From: Deltaproteobacteria bacterium
GTDB taxonomy: Bacteria > Myxococcota > Myxococcia > Myxococcales > 40CM-4-68-19
DNA length: 64,000 nucleotides
Direction: 5' to 3'
Assembly: GCA_005879535.1 (NCBI GenBank)
Contig: VBKI01000065.1
Span: 89,001 to 153,000 of the forward strand
Shown here: in pieces, positions 38,234 through 47,759 of the stretch
Position numbering within the stretch: position 1 is the stretch's first letter
Layout of the letters: every line of letters starts with the position of its first letter
Notes under the pieces: model-generated
Database searches by the model: none
The model's input: the letters and a program-made list of their open reading frames with translations, nothing else
What the model was told of the DNA's origin: nothing
Translations under genes and position numbers: made by a program

Positions 38234-40018
38234 GTGGAGGCTATGCTGCCAAGGATGTCCGGGGGCACTCTCGGCGCGCGTCCGGCCCTGCGCGAGCGGC
38301 TGGCGGTCGCTGCGATCACCATCGTGGCGGTGCTCCTGTTCGGGCTCGCCGGCTGTTCACGGACGCCGGCGCCGATCATGGAGATGAGCGCCGATGCGGT
38401 GCCCGGGTTGATCGAGGTCGAGCTGCGCGCGCGCGCCGCCGTGCCCGGCAAGGTGATCGACGAGGAGGCGCAGGAAGACGATCTGTACGGCGACGTCTTC
38501 TCGCCCGAGTACGACGTCGAGCTGCAGGTCGAACCGGGCACCGAGGCGGAGGTGCTTGCGCAGCTCCGCGCGCGCTCCGACGTGATCTGGGCGGAGCCGG
38601 TGGTCAGCTACAACGCCCTCTGGATCCCAGACGACCCGGACTTCTCGAAACAATGGCATCTCAAGGCTGTCGGGGCGGAGAGTGCGTGGGACGCCACCCG
38701 CGGCGAGGGTGTGACCGTCGCCGTCATCGACACCGGCATCTATCCCGTCGACGATCTCGATCCGGAGCGCCTGGTCAAAGGGTGGAACTTTGTCGGCCAC
38801 AACGACGATGCGCGCGACGATCATGCGCACGGGACCCACGTCGCCGGCACCGTCGCGCAGAGCACCGGCAACGGAAAAGGCGTCGCCGGCATGGCGCCCG
38901 CGGCGCGTCTGATGCCGGTCAAAGTGCTGTCCGCCTTCGGGAGCGGCACCTCGCACGACATCGCCGAGGGGATCCGCTGGGCCGTCGACCACGGCGCGCG
39001 CGTCCTCAACCTGTCTCTCGGCGGAGGGGCACGATCCTTGGCGATGGAATCCGCGGTGGCGTATGCCCGCCGCCGGGGCGCGGTGGTCGTCTGCGCCGCG
39101 GGAAACGGCGGGTCGCGCGGAGTTTCGTATCCGGCCGCCTATCCGGACGCGTTCGCGATCAGCGCTGTGGGACCGCGCGGCCGGCTTGCTCCCTACAGCT
39201 CGTTCGGGCCGCAGATCGCCATTGCGGCGCCCGGCGGAGACAAGTCGCAAGGGGAAGAATCCGGCGTACTGCAGCAGACGCTCGCGGATGGAAGCACCAC
39301 GGAAGCGGCCTACCGCTGGTTCCAGGGGACCAGCATGGCCACCCCGCACGTCGCCGGCGCGGCGGCGCTCGTCATGTCGCTCGGCGTCTCGGCGCCGGGC
39401 GCGGTCGAGGGTCTGCTGCGCAGCACCGCGCAGGATCCGCCTGAGAGCAGCAGCGAGCGCTATGGGTCGGGGCTCCTCGACGCCGCCGCGGCAGTGCGCC
39501 AGGCGACACTGTGGTGGGGACTGTGGCGTCTTGCGTTCGCGGTCCTCGGTGCCTGGTTCGCGCTCCGCCATGCCCGCGCGCTGGACCAGATTCGCGCGAC
39601 AGAGAAGCCCGGTCCGGCGTTCTGGGCGGGACTCGCCCTCGGTTCGGGCGCTCTGGCGATGCTCGCCCCGGCTTTTGGCGAGCGGATCCCGCTGATGTCG
39701 TTCCTCGCACTGCCGCCGGCTGCCTGGCCGCAGCGATTCCTGACGCCTTGGGCCGGCTACGCCGGTTGGAGCGCGCTGGTTCCTTTCATCCTCGCGCTCC
39801 TGGCGCGGCTTTCGGCGCGTCCGCTGCAGAATGCGTTCGGTGCGGCGGTCGCAGGCCTCGCCTTCGGCTGGGCGGGGACGCTGCTGCACGCGGCGCTCTG
39901 GCGGACGGTCGCTTTGCCGTGGATGCCTTCCCTGCTGATGCCGTTCTGGTTGCTGGCGAGCGCGCTGGTGGCCTGGGTCGCTGGGCGGGGCCTGCTCGCG
40001 CGGGAGTCGCTGCGGTGA
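38234..40018 (+). CDS. Subtilisin-like (S8) protease with lipobox-like N-terminus and multi-span C-terminus
   Basis: 594 residues from GTG 38234; ATG at 38243 or 38255 are possible starts. Seen: an N-terminal membrane segment ending LFGLAGCSR, which fits a lipobox (LAGC); a propeptide-like region (ELQVEPGTEAEVLAQLRARS); and the catalytic triad Asp in VIDTGIY, His in HAHGTHVAGTV, Ser in GTSMATPHVAG. After the protease come about five hydrophobic segments (residues about 430-590, for example LWRLAFAVLGAWFAL and WLLASALVAWVAG). A lipoprotein anchor together with several membrane spans is odd; the first segment may instead be a plain membrane helix. The next small gene overlaps by 4 bases. Confidence 0.88.
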   Translation: MEAMLPRMSGGTLGARPALRERLAVAAITIVAVLLFGLAGCSRTPAPIMEMSADAVPGLIEVELRARAAVPGKVIDEEAQEDDLYGDVFSPEYDVELQVEPGTEAEVLAQLRARSDVIWAEPVVSYNALWIPDDPDFSKQWHLKAVGAESAWDATRGEGVTVAVIDTGIYPVDDLDPERLVKGWNFVGHNDDARDDHAHGTHVAGTVAQSTGNGKGVAGMAPAARLMPVKVLSAFGSGTSHDIAEGIRWAVDHGARVLNLSLGGGARSLAMESAVAYARRRGAVVVCAAGNGGSRGVSYPAAYPDAFAISAVGPRGRLAPYSSFGPQIAIAAPGGDKSQGEESGVLQQTLADGSTTEAAYRWFQGTSMATPHVAGAAALVMSLGVSAPGAVEGLLRSTAQDPPESSSERYGSGLLDAAAAVRQATLWWGLWRLAFAVLGAWFALRHARALDQIRATEKPGPAFWAGLALGSGALAMLAPAFGERIPLMSFLALPPAAWPQRFLTPWAGYAGWSALVPFILALLARLSARPLQNAFGAAVAGLAFGWAGTLLHAALWRTVALPWMPSLLMPFWLLASALVAWVAGRGLLARESLR

Positions 40019-40230
40019 AGATCACCGGCACCGTCGAATTCGTCGACCTCGAAGGCGGGCTCTGGCGGCTGACGGCCGACGACGGCAAGCGGTACACGCT
40101 GATCGGCGCGAGGGGCGACCTCAAGTCCGCCAAAGGCGCGCGGGTGGAGGTCGAAGGCGCCCTCGACGAAGGATTCGGAATCGGAATGTCGGGGCCGCAA
40201 TTGCGCGTCGCGCGCATCCGCAAGATTTAG
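40015..40230 (+). CDS. Small OB-fold-like protein
   Basis: 71 residues from GTG 40015, overlapping the protease stop (GTGA). Seen: a beta-rich sequence ITGTVEFVDLEGGLWRLTAD and RVEVEGALDEGFGIGMSGPQ, like short bacterial OB-fold proteins and DUF5818-type domains. No signal peptide, so it should be cytoplasmic unless it acts with the membrane protease. Probably translationally coupled to the protease gene. It converges with the CPBP gene with 4 bases of overlap. Confidence 0.6.
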   Translation: MKITGTVEFVDLEGGLWRLTADDGKRYTLIGARGDLKSAKGARVEVEGALDEGFGIGMSGPQLRVARIRKI

Positions 40231-41141
40231 GACCGCAGCGCGAACACCACCTGCAATCCCCAGATCACCGCGACGACCCAGGTGAGCCCCAGAGCAGCGG
40301 CGGCGCCGCGCCCCGGACCGCCGGCGATCTCCGCTGCATCGTCCGGCACGGATCGGCGCAAGAGCCGCGCGAGCTCCCACAGCCCGAGGATGAACAGCGT
40401 CGCGCCCAGGGCGAGCACCCATGCCGGCGGTGGCACGTCGGGATCCTCCCAGCCGAGCAGGAACGCGCCGCCCGCGATGCCGTTGTTGACCGCGTGCCCG
40501 ATCATCGCCGCCCACAGCGACCCGCTCCACCAGCGCAGGGCACCGAGCAGCATTCCGATCTCCAGCAGGCCGATGAACCCGACGGCGTCCATGTGCAAGA
40601 GCGAGAAGAGAGCGCCGCTCACCACCAGGGCCGCCAAAGGGCCCCAGCTGCGCCGCAGAGCCGGCAAAGCGAATCCGCGGAAGAACAGCTCCTCTCCGAG
40701 CGGCGCCGCGAGGGTGACAGTGATCAGCATCGGCATCGCGTTCATCCGGAACACGGTGTCGAGCATGCGCTGCTTGGCGTCGAAGTCCTCCACCACGCCG
40801 CGGGGCAGTACGTTGTGGGCAATCCAGGTGAGAAACGAGACGACGGGCTGATTGACTGCCGCGACCGCCGCCGCGACGAGCGCATGTCGGAGGGAAAGGC
40901 GTCGCAGTCCCAGCCAGGGCGCGAATTGGATCCCGGCGAAGCCGAGCACGAACGCCGCCGGCAGCGCGATGGCCAGCGCTTCGGTGATCCAGAGGCCGCT
41001 GACGATGCCCCGCTGCTGCGCCGGAGCGCCGATCACCAGCATGCCGAAGAGGAGCGCGACGTACGCAGCCATGGCGCTTCCCGCTCCCAGCTTGCCCGGC
41101 GGCGACATGAGGCGCGCCCCATACCACGTCGGGTCTGTCAT
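40227..41141 (-). CDS. CPBP-family intramembrane glutamic protease
   Basis: 304 residues from ATG 41141 (ATG 41108 also possible). Seen: about eight membrane helices, the catalytic EE-x3-R motif in PLGEELFFRGFALP, the second motif FSLLHMD and the third HAVNNGIAGG. These are the hallmarks of the CPBP/Abi family (Rce1 relatives), which cleave or process membrane-associated substrates and are often linked to immunity against bacteriocins or to stress. Its 3' end overlaps the small OB-fold gene; its 5' end lies only 69 bases from the broken ABC1 frame. Confidence 0.9.
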   Translation of the reverse strand: MTDPTWYGARLMSPPGKLGAGSAMAAYVALLFGMLVIGAPAQQRGIVSGLWITEALAIALPAAFVLGFAGIQFAPWLGLRRLSLRHALVAAAVAAVNQPVVSFLTWIAHNVLPRGVVEDFDAKQRMLDTVFRMNAMPMLITVTLAAPLGEELFFRGFALPALRRSWGPLAALVVSGALFSLLHMDAVGFIGLLEIGMLLGALRWWSGSLWAAMIGHAVNNGIAGGAFLLGWEDPDVPPPAWVLALGATLFILGLWELARLLRRSVPDDAAEIAGGPGRGAAAALGLTWVVAVIWGLQVVFALRS

Positions 41142-41209
41142 TTCACGCTGCCGGCTTAGCGGATGCGGGTGGGCCGTTCCGCCATTACGCTGCAAGCAGA
41201 TGGCCGACG

Positions 41210-42211
<1,002 letters not shown>

Positions 42212-42218
<7 letters not shown>

Positions 42219-43402
42219 AGCCTGCGGCAGTGGATCGCCCGCAGCAGCTCGTCGACAAGCCGGAACAGCTCGCCGCCTGCGTGGACGATGTCTCCCGCAG
42301 CTCCCGCGTCGGCCTCGATACCGAGAGCAACGGATTCCACGCGTACTTCGAGAAGGTCTGCCTCCTGCAGGTCGCGACGCCCGACGCCGATTGGGCGATC
42401 GATACCCTGGCCCTGCCGATCTCGCCGCTTCTCCCCCTGCTCGCGGATCCGCGCCGCGAGTGCATCCTGCACGCCGCGGAGTACGACGTGCTCTGCATGA
42501 AGCGCGATTACGGACTCTCGTTCGGGCGCATCTTCGACACGCATGCTGCTGCGAAGACGCTGGGCCTGGAGAAGTTCGGCTTGCACGACCTGCTCGCGGA
42601 GCAGCTCGGCGTTGCGCTCGCCATCGACGAGCAGCGGAGCGACTGGGGAAAGCGACCACTCTCGGCCGAGCAGCTCGAATATGCGTTCGCGGACGTTCGC
42701 TATCTCTTGCCGCTTCGGGAGAAGCTGGGCGACGAGCTCGCCTCGCGAAGCCTGATCACGGAGGCGGAGGCGGAGTTCGGGCGCCTGGTCGCGAAGGAGC
42801 CGCGAGCGCGCGAGTTCGATCCCGAGGGGTGGCAGAGAATGAAGGCGGCGCGCATCCTGGACGGCCGCGGCCGGGCCGTCCTGCGCGAGCTCTACCTGTT
42901 GCGCGATCAGCGCGCCAGGGAATTGAACCGGCCCGCCTTCAAGGTGCTCTCCGATCTCTTCCTCGCCGAGACGGCGCGGCGGCTCCCGAAGAGCGAGGAC
43001 GAGCTGGTCCGCATTCCGGGGACGTCGCCGATGGCGTTGAAAAAGATTGGCGCGCAGGTCCTCGCCGCGGTGCGCGCAGGAATGGCAGCGGAGCCGCTGG
43101 CGCGCCCACGGCCTGGCGGAGACGGGCGCTGGCGGAAGGGCGCGCCGCAAGCTCCTTCACCGGAAGTAGAGGATCGATACGAGCGGCTGCGCGCATGGCG
43201 GCGGGTGCGGGCGGAGGCGCGGAAGGTGGAGGTCCAGGTGATCGCGCCGAACGCCGTCCTGTGGGCCATCGCGCGAGCAAATCCCCCGGACCTCGACGCG
43301 CTCTCGCGCGTGGAGGGTATGGATCCGTTTCGCCTCGAGCAGTACGGCCCATCGATCCTGGAAGCGCTGCAATCCGGCTCGGGGCAGCAGAAGCTCATCT
43401 GA
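42212..43402 (+). CDS. rnd: Ribonuclease D with two HRDC domains
   Basis: 396 residues from GTG 42212 (GTG 42230 also possible). 3'-5' exonuclease acting in tRNA and other RNA maturation. Seen: exonuclease motif I VGLDTESNGF, motif II HAAEYDVLCM with IFDTHAAA, motif III YAFADVRYLLPL giving the DEDD-type acidic residues; a first HRDC domain (LRELYLLRDQRARELNRPAF, IPGTSPMALKKIG) and a second near the C-terminus (RAEARKVEVQVIAPNAVLWA). It overlaps the last 7 bases of the ABC1 frame. A large hairpin follows the stop. Confidence 0.93.
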
Positions 43403-43422
43403 AAACCGTACAGTCTCAGGCG

Positions 43423-43460
43423 TAGCCGCAAAGTCGCACCCTTCGGTGCGGCAGCGGCTA
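43423..43460. terminator. Nested hairpin between RNase D and lytic transglycosylase
   Basis: Outer stem TAGCCGC (43423-43429) with GCGGCTA (43454-43460); inner stem CGCACC (43435-43440) with GGTGCG (43445-43450) and loop CTTC. It overlaps the stop of the minus-strand gene and is followed by AAAAATT on the plus strand. The outer stem is identical to the hairpin at 29077-29112. It may terminate both convergent transcripts. Confidence 0.55.
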
Positions 43461-45575
43461 AAAATTCGCACCCGATTTCGGCGCCGGCACCGTCTCCGAG
43501 AGCCGCGGCGGAGCACCTCCAGCGAGGATCCGATACGCGCTCCACGCGCCCATCACCGCTTTCACGTACCTGCGCGTCTCGCGATACGGCAAACTCTCGA
43601 CCCATTCGTCGAGCTGCTGCTCGGCGCCGCGCGCCGCCCAGGGAACTGCCACCCGCGGCCCGGCGTTGTACGCCGCCAGCGCCACCGCGGGCTCTCCGAA
43701 CCGTCCGACCAGCTCCGACAGATACCAGCCTCCCAGGTCGATGGCCATTCCGGGATCGACGAGTTGCTCCTCCCGCAGCGGCGGCCGTCCGAGGACCACG
43801 GCCGCCCGCCGGGCGGTGGCGGGAAGAAGCTGCAAGAGTCCCACGGCGCCGGCGGGGCTGCGGACGTCGGCCCTGAACAGGCTCTCCCGCCGCATCACCG
43901 CCAGCAGCAGATAAGGATCGAGGCGCGTCCGCTCCGCCGCGCGAGCCACCTGGTCGGGAAAGGCCGGGGGATACGCGCCCTCGAGCACGGCCGCCGGTGC
44001 GCGAGGACCGCGATCGCCGAGAAGGGCGATGGCGAGAAGCACCGCGCGGTCGGCCCTGCCAACACGTTCATAGATGGGTAGCGCGGCAGCCCCGGCGTCT
44101 CCTGCGTGCCGCTGCACGAACCAGTCCGCCTCCGCCGCTGCCTCCTGCAAGAAGCCGAGTTTCGTCAGCTCGGCCGCGACCGCCAGCTGCTCCGGGACGG
44201 CGCCCAGAGTCCCGGCGCGCGGAGGCGGGAAGGGCGCGCGCGCGTCGCTCACGTCGCCCAGACGCTCCCGGGCGAGCAGTCCGTACCAGCCGATCGGGTC
44301 GAGCTCCGCGGCGCGTCGGAACAGAGGCGCAGCCGCGGACGGTTTTCCTGCGCGAGCCTGCCAGTAAAGCCCCTGCGCGCGCTCCTCGTCGCCGGCAGCG
44401 CTGGCGGCGAACTCGGCGAAGCGCTCCGCCGCGTCGTGGAGATCGTCCTGGTACGACATCCAGGCGAGGGTCCAGCGCGCCAGCGAGGCGTTCGAGCCGC
44501 TGCGCTTTGCCGCCAATCTGGCGAGCCGCGCCCGCGCCTGCTTGCGCTTGCCGGCATCAATGAGCAGCCGCGCAGTGAAGAGGACGCTTTCCTCGGCCTC
44601 TGGCGCGGTGGAAAGCCGCTTCGCGACCGCGTCGGCAAGGCGGATCGCCTCCGCCTCGCGACCCCGGCGGGCGCGATCCCGAGCCAGCAGCATTCCGGCG
44701 ACGGCCTGGACGTGCGCGTTCCCGGTCTTCCAGGCCTCTTCCAGCGAGGGCGCCGCTTCCCCGCGACGGCCATCGGCGGCCAGCGCGCGGGCCTGCAAGA
44801 GCAGGGCCTCCGCCCGATCCTCGCCCGAGAGCATCCCGGCCGCGACTTCGACCTGCGCGACGGCCGCTGCCGGCTGACCTGCCGCGAGCAGGCGCGACGC
44901 GCGCAAGTAGAGGTCGCGCCCCGAGGGCTCGGGCAAAGGAATCGCGAGCTCGCGCTGCATCGAGCGCGCCGTTTCGGCCGCCGGATGCTCCGGGTGCTGG
45001 AGCCAGAAATTTCGCAGCGCTTCCGCCGCTTCCTGTTCGCGTCCGGGCTCGCCACGCAAGGCTTGCGCCCCTACCCAGGCCATCGCCGCGTGGGCCTCGG
45101 CGGGTTGTCCCGGCAACGCCGAGGCTCGCAGTGCCGCCTGGCGGGCAGCGGCGAATTCGCGCGAGGCGAGCAGGGCGTCGGCGAGAAGCGTGGAGGCGCG
45201 CAACGAGGCGGGACCGCCCGCGGCGGCGGCTTGTCGAAGCGGCTCCACCGCGCCGGCGCCGTCGCCTGACAACAGCAGGGCCTCACCTTGCAGGACCTGG
45301 GCGTAGGACGATAGCTGTCCCAGATCCGCGCCCGATACAGCGGATGCGGCTTCTTTCAGCTTTCCTTGTGCGAAGAGCGCCCGGGCCAGGACCAGCCGGC
45401 ACTGGGGCTCGGCATCGCAGGCGCGAGCGGCGGCTTCTGCCTCGCCCGCCTTGCCAGCGGTCAGCCAGACGCCCGCCTGCGCGGCCGCCTCGCTCGCGGC
45501 AAGCGCGAACTGGGGCATGAGGAGGATCAGCGCCGCGACGGCGAAATGAGCGAATTTCACGCGCTTATCCAACAC
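43458..45575 (-). CDS. Soluble lytic murein transglycosylase with TPR-like N-terminus
   Basis: 705 residues from GTG 45575 with AGGG six bases upstream (GTG 45560 is an alternative). Seen: a signal peptide (HFAVAALILLMPQFALA), a long all-alpha superhelix of TPR-like pairs from about 30 to 520 (AASAVSGADLGQLSSYAQVL, AAMAWVGAQALRGEPGREQE), and a C-terminal SLT domain with catalytic Glu near 563 (VMRRESLFRADVRSPAG), GLLQLLPATARRAA and AAYNAGP. This matches the Slt70 plan: a helical ring with a lysozyme-like domain that cleaves peptidoglycan to anhydro-muropeptides in the periplasm. Confidence 0.92.
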   Translation of the reverse strand: MLDKRVKFAHFAVAALILLMPQFALAASEAAAQAGVWLTAGKAGEAEAAARACDAEPQCRLVLARALFAQGKLKEAASAVSGADLGQLSSYAQVLQGEALLLSGDGAGAVEPLRQAAAAGGPASLRASTLLADALLASREFAAARQAALRASALPGQPAEAHAAMAWVGAQALRGEPGREQEAAEALRNFWLQHPEHPAAETARSMQRELAIPLPEPSGRDLYLRASRLLAAGQPAAAVAQVEVAAGMLSGEDRAEALLLQARALAADGRRGEAAPSLEEAWKTGNAHVQAVAGMLLARDRARRGREAEAIRLADAVAKRLSTAPEAEESVLFTARLLIDAGKRKQARARLARLAAKRSGSNASLARWTLAWMSYQDDLHDAAERFAEFAASAAGDEERAQGLYWQARAGKPSAAAPLFRRAAELDPIGWYGLLARERLGDVSDARAPFPPPRAGTLGAVPEQLAVAAELTKLGFLQEAAAEADWFVQRHAGDAGAAALPIYERVGRADRAVLLAIALLGDRGPRAPAAVLEGAYPPAFPDQVARAAERTRLDPYLLLAVMRRESLFRADVRSPAGAVGLLQLLPATARRAAVVLGRPPLREEQLVDPGMAIDLGGWYLSELVGRFGEPAVALAAYNAGPRVAVPWAARGAEQQLDEWVESLPYRETRRYVKAVMGAWSAYRILAGGAPPRLSETVPAPKSGANF

Positions 45576-45686
45576 CTTGCGCCCTGGTTCGACGGTGCGC
45601 AAATTGGGCGGCTTTCGGGTCGCCTCGTATGGCGATCGTTGACGCGTTCTGTTATATGCCCGCGCCTCGCAAGGAGGTCCGTTCGA

Positions 45687-45932
45687 ATGCCGCTTTTGGC
45701 GAAGCCGTTCCCGACCGAAATGACCACGCCCATCAATCTCGAGGGCAACAAGAAGATGTCGGTCGAGGCTCATCGCAACCTCTTCTGCTCCGCCTACGAC
45801 GAGTGCCTCAACGAGGCGGTCAAGCGCGGCTGGAACAGCTTCACCTGCGTGCGATGCCCGAACTACGCCCTCACCCACGTTTCCCCCGAGAATTCGATCG
45901 AGGCGTTCGCGACACAGCGAAAGTCGGCCTAA
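45687..45932 (+). CDS. Small four-cysteine protein
   Basis: 81 residues from ATG 45687, with a near-perfect Shine-Dalgarno AAGGAGGT at 45671-45678 eight bases upstream. Seen: NLFCSAYDECLNEAVKRGWN and SFTCVRCPNYAL, where C-x5-C and C-x2-C could bind zinc, then a helical C-terminus. No signal peptide. I do not recognise a family. A TATATG-like extended -10 stands at 45653-45658 without a clear -35. The gene is divergent from the transglycosylase and overlaps the CAP gene stop by 3 bases. The strong ribosome-binding site suggests high expression. Confidence 0.65.
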   Translation: MPLLAKPFPTEMTTPINLEGNKKMSVEAHRNLFCSAYDECLNEAVKRGWNSFTCVRCPNYALTHVSPENSIEAFATQRKSA

Positions 45933-47377
45933 CGGCCGTACAGTAGTAGCACCCAAAGACGCCCCGGGCCGTACTGTTGCGAGCTCGAGTACTGGGCTCC
46001 GACGCCAATACGCTTCCATTTCTGGTCCGCGAGGTTCTTCGAAGAGGCGACGGTGTCGGGTCCGTTGCCGACGTACAATTCCGCGACCGCGCCCGACAGA
46101 TCCGGCACCTCGCTGAGCGCCCGTCCGGCAAGGTCGCGATCGAGCTTCATCTGATCCGAAGCTGCCGTCCGGCGCACCTCCTCCAACGCGACGCCGTCCA
46201 GGGCGGAATCGCGCCGCAGGGGCGGCAGCCCGCGTTTTTTCCGCTCGGCGGAGATGACGCGCACGATCGCGGCGATCGGATCCGCCATCGCGACCGCCGG
46301 AACCGCGAAGACTTCGGTGAGGTAGACGCCCTCGTTCCCGTCGGTCGTCAGCCCGCTGGCGGCGCCGAGACCCAGCCGTCGATGCCGGGGATCGAGCAGG
46401 TTCGCAAGATGGGCCGGCGAGCCGACGATCGCTTCGTGCGCGGTCGCCACGTCGCTGGAAAGGCCAATGTTTTCCCCGATGCTTCGATAGGCATAGCCTC
46501 GGGCGCGAAGCCGGTCCCCCAAGGATCCATCGGTGGGAAGGACGTGGGCGAACGTTCGCAGGCGGGCCATCTCGCGGCTGTGCGCCTCCGCAGCGGCGTC
46601 CAGCTCGGGATCCCGCTGCAGCGCGGGCAGTCCGTGCGAGGATCGCAACCGCGCGATGGATTGCGCAACCCCGGTGAGACCGTCGCCTGCGCGCGCTTCC
46701 GGAGGGGGCTTCGTGGGCGGCGCGACTCCGGCGAAAACGCGCCGGATGGCAGCCACTTCGGGTCCGCCTGACCCGTCCGCAAGCACCTCGATGGAATGCT
46801 CGCCCCGCCCGGTGAGCGGCACTTTGGCCGCGAATGTGTCGCCGGCAGCTTCCAGCTCGATCTCCTCGACGTCGCCGGAAGGGCGGGTGACGAAGAGGCG
46901 CGGATTCGACAGGCCAGCGCCGAGCTTGCCCGACACGTCGACGATGTGGCCAGCCTCCACGCGGCCGGGAATCCGCGCGAGCGTGGTTCTGTGAACTGCG
47001 CTCAGCGCGCAGACCACCGCTCCGCCGTCCTTCATTTCCGCGGCGGCGACCCCGATGCGATCGAAGCGGCAGGTCTTCGGGTAGAGCTCGCCGGCGGCGC
47101 GATCCGCGCGCGAAGCCGGGCTCACCGTGGCGATTCCAGCCACCGGCGACGGCTCGTACGATTCGAGCGATGCGAAGAAGGATGCCGAAGGGCCGGTGAT
47201 GGGCGCCCTGCCGCCCTGTACGGCGGCGGTGAAGGCGCGGCAGGCGCGGGTCAGGTCGGGATCGATCGCGACCCTGCGACCGGGGCAGGATCCGGCGATT
47301 CCGTCGAGCACGGACCCTTCGAGCCGGGATTGCGCGGGGAGCGCGTCCGCGAGGAGGAGCAAGATCGCGAGCAGCAC
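45929..47377 (-). CDS. Exported CAP-domain (SCP/PR1-type) protein
   Basis: 482 residues from GTG 47377, chosen because it begins the signal peptide MLLAILLLLADALPAQ and has GGAG upstream; the longer frame would add basic sequence with no resemblance to anything. Residues about 20-270 are a variable exported region with a few Cys. The CAP domain follows at about 280-395 (LDAAAEAHSREMARLRTFAH, YAYRSIGENIG, SPAHLANLLDP), with its His/Glu cleft residues. After it a second, poorly kept half repeat begins RKKRGLPPLRRDSALDGVAL. CAP proteins act outside the cell in adhesion, lipid binding or defence. Function here unknown. Confidence 0.85.
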   Translation of the reverse strand: MLLAILLLLADALPAQSRLEGSVLDGIAGSCPGRRVAIDPDLTRACRAFTAAVQGGRAPITGPSASFFASLESYEPSPVAGIATVSPASRADRAAGELYPKTCRFDRIGVAAAEMKDGGAVVCALSAVHRTTLARIPGRVEAGHIVDVSGKLGAGLSNPRLFVTRPSGDVEEIELEAAGDTFAAKVPLTGRGEHSIEVLADGSGGPEVAAIRRVFAGVAPPTKPPPEARAGDGLTGVAQSIARLRSSHGLPALQRDPELDAAAEAHSREMARLRTFAHVLPTDGSLGDRLRARGYAYRSIGENIGLSSDVATAHEAIVGSPAHLANLLDPRHRRLGLGAASGLTTDGNEGVYLTEVFAVPAVAMADPIAAIVRVISAERKKRGLPPLRRDSALDGVALEEVRRTAASDQMKLDRDLAGRALSEVPDLSGAVAELYVGNGPDTVASSKNLADQKWKRIGVGAQYSSSQQYGPGRLWVLLLYGR

Positions 47378-47544
47378 GGCTCCAGCGTAACGGAACCGCC
47401 CAGGCGGGCGAAAGAATTCGGCGGCCGCTGACGGGTACGCCCCTCGCCGGGGACCGGGTGGTATGCCACTCGCCCTTCGTCTGCGACAAGATTTCACCTT
47501 GGCGCGGCCGCGGGTTTGCATTAGTCACAGCGGCGGAGGCGTGT

Positions 47545-47724
47545 ATGAGGCTGGGGTTCGGCGAGATCCTGGTGGTGCTTGCGCTGGCGCTGCTCTTCTT
47601 CGGTCCCTCGAAGCTTCCCCAGCTCGGCGCGAGCCTGGGACAAGCGATCAAGGGCTTCAAGAAGGGGGTGAGCGAGGTCGAGGAGCCCGAGTCGGAGAAG
47701 AAGCTCCCGCCGGCACAGCCATAG
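47545..47724 (+). CDS. tatA: Twin-arginine translocase subunit TatA/E
   Basis: Pore-forming small subunit of the Tat export system for folded proteins, in the inner membrane. 59 residues from ATG 47545 with GGAGG five bases upstream. Seen: a membrane helix with the family start LGFGEILVVLALALLFFGPS, then the amphipathic helix KLPQLGASLGQAIKGFKKG and an acidic tail. No tatB or tatC is present nearby, as often happens in this group. Confidence 0.93.
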   Translation: MRLGFGEILVVLALALLFFGPSKLPQLGASLGQAIKGFKKGVSEVEEPESEKKLPPAQP

Positions 47725-47759
47725 AGGAAAGCCGCCGCTCTGTATTACAACATGGCTGG

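Noticed and set aside
47378..47544. A clear promoter for tatA or the CAP gene.
   Set aside because: No convincing -35/-10 pair at proper spacing; only the tatA Shine-Dalgarno is certain.
43458..47660. A 1400-residue open frame on the minus strand.
   Set aside because: Only the part from 45575 downward (lytic transglycosylase) is real; the rest is antisense or out of frame to the CAP gene.
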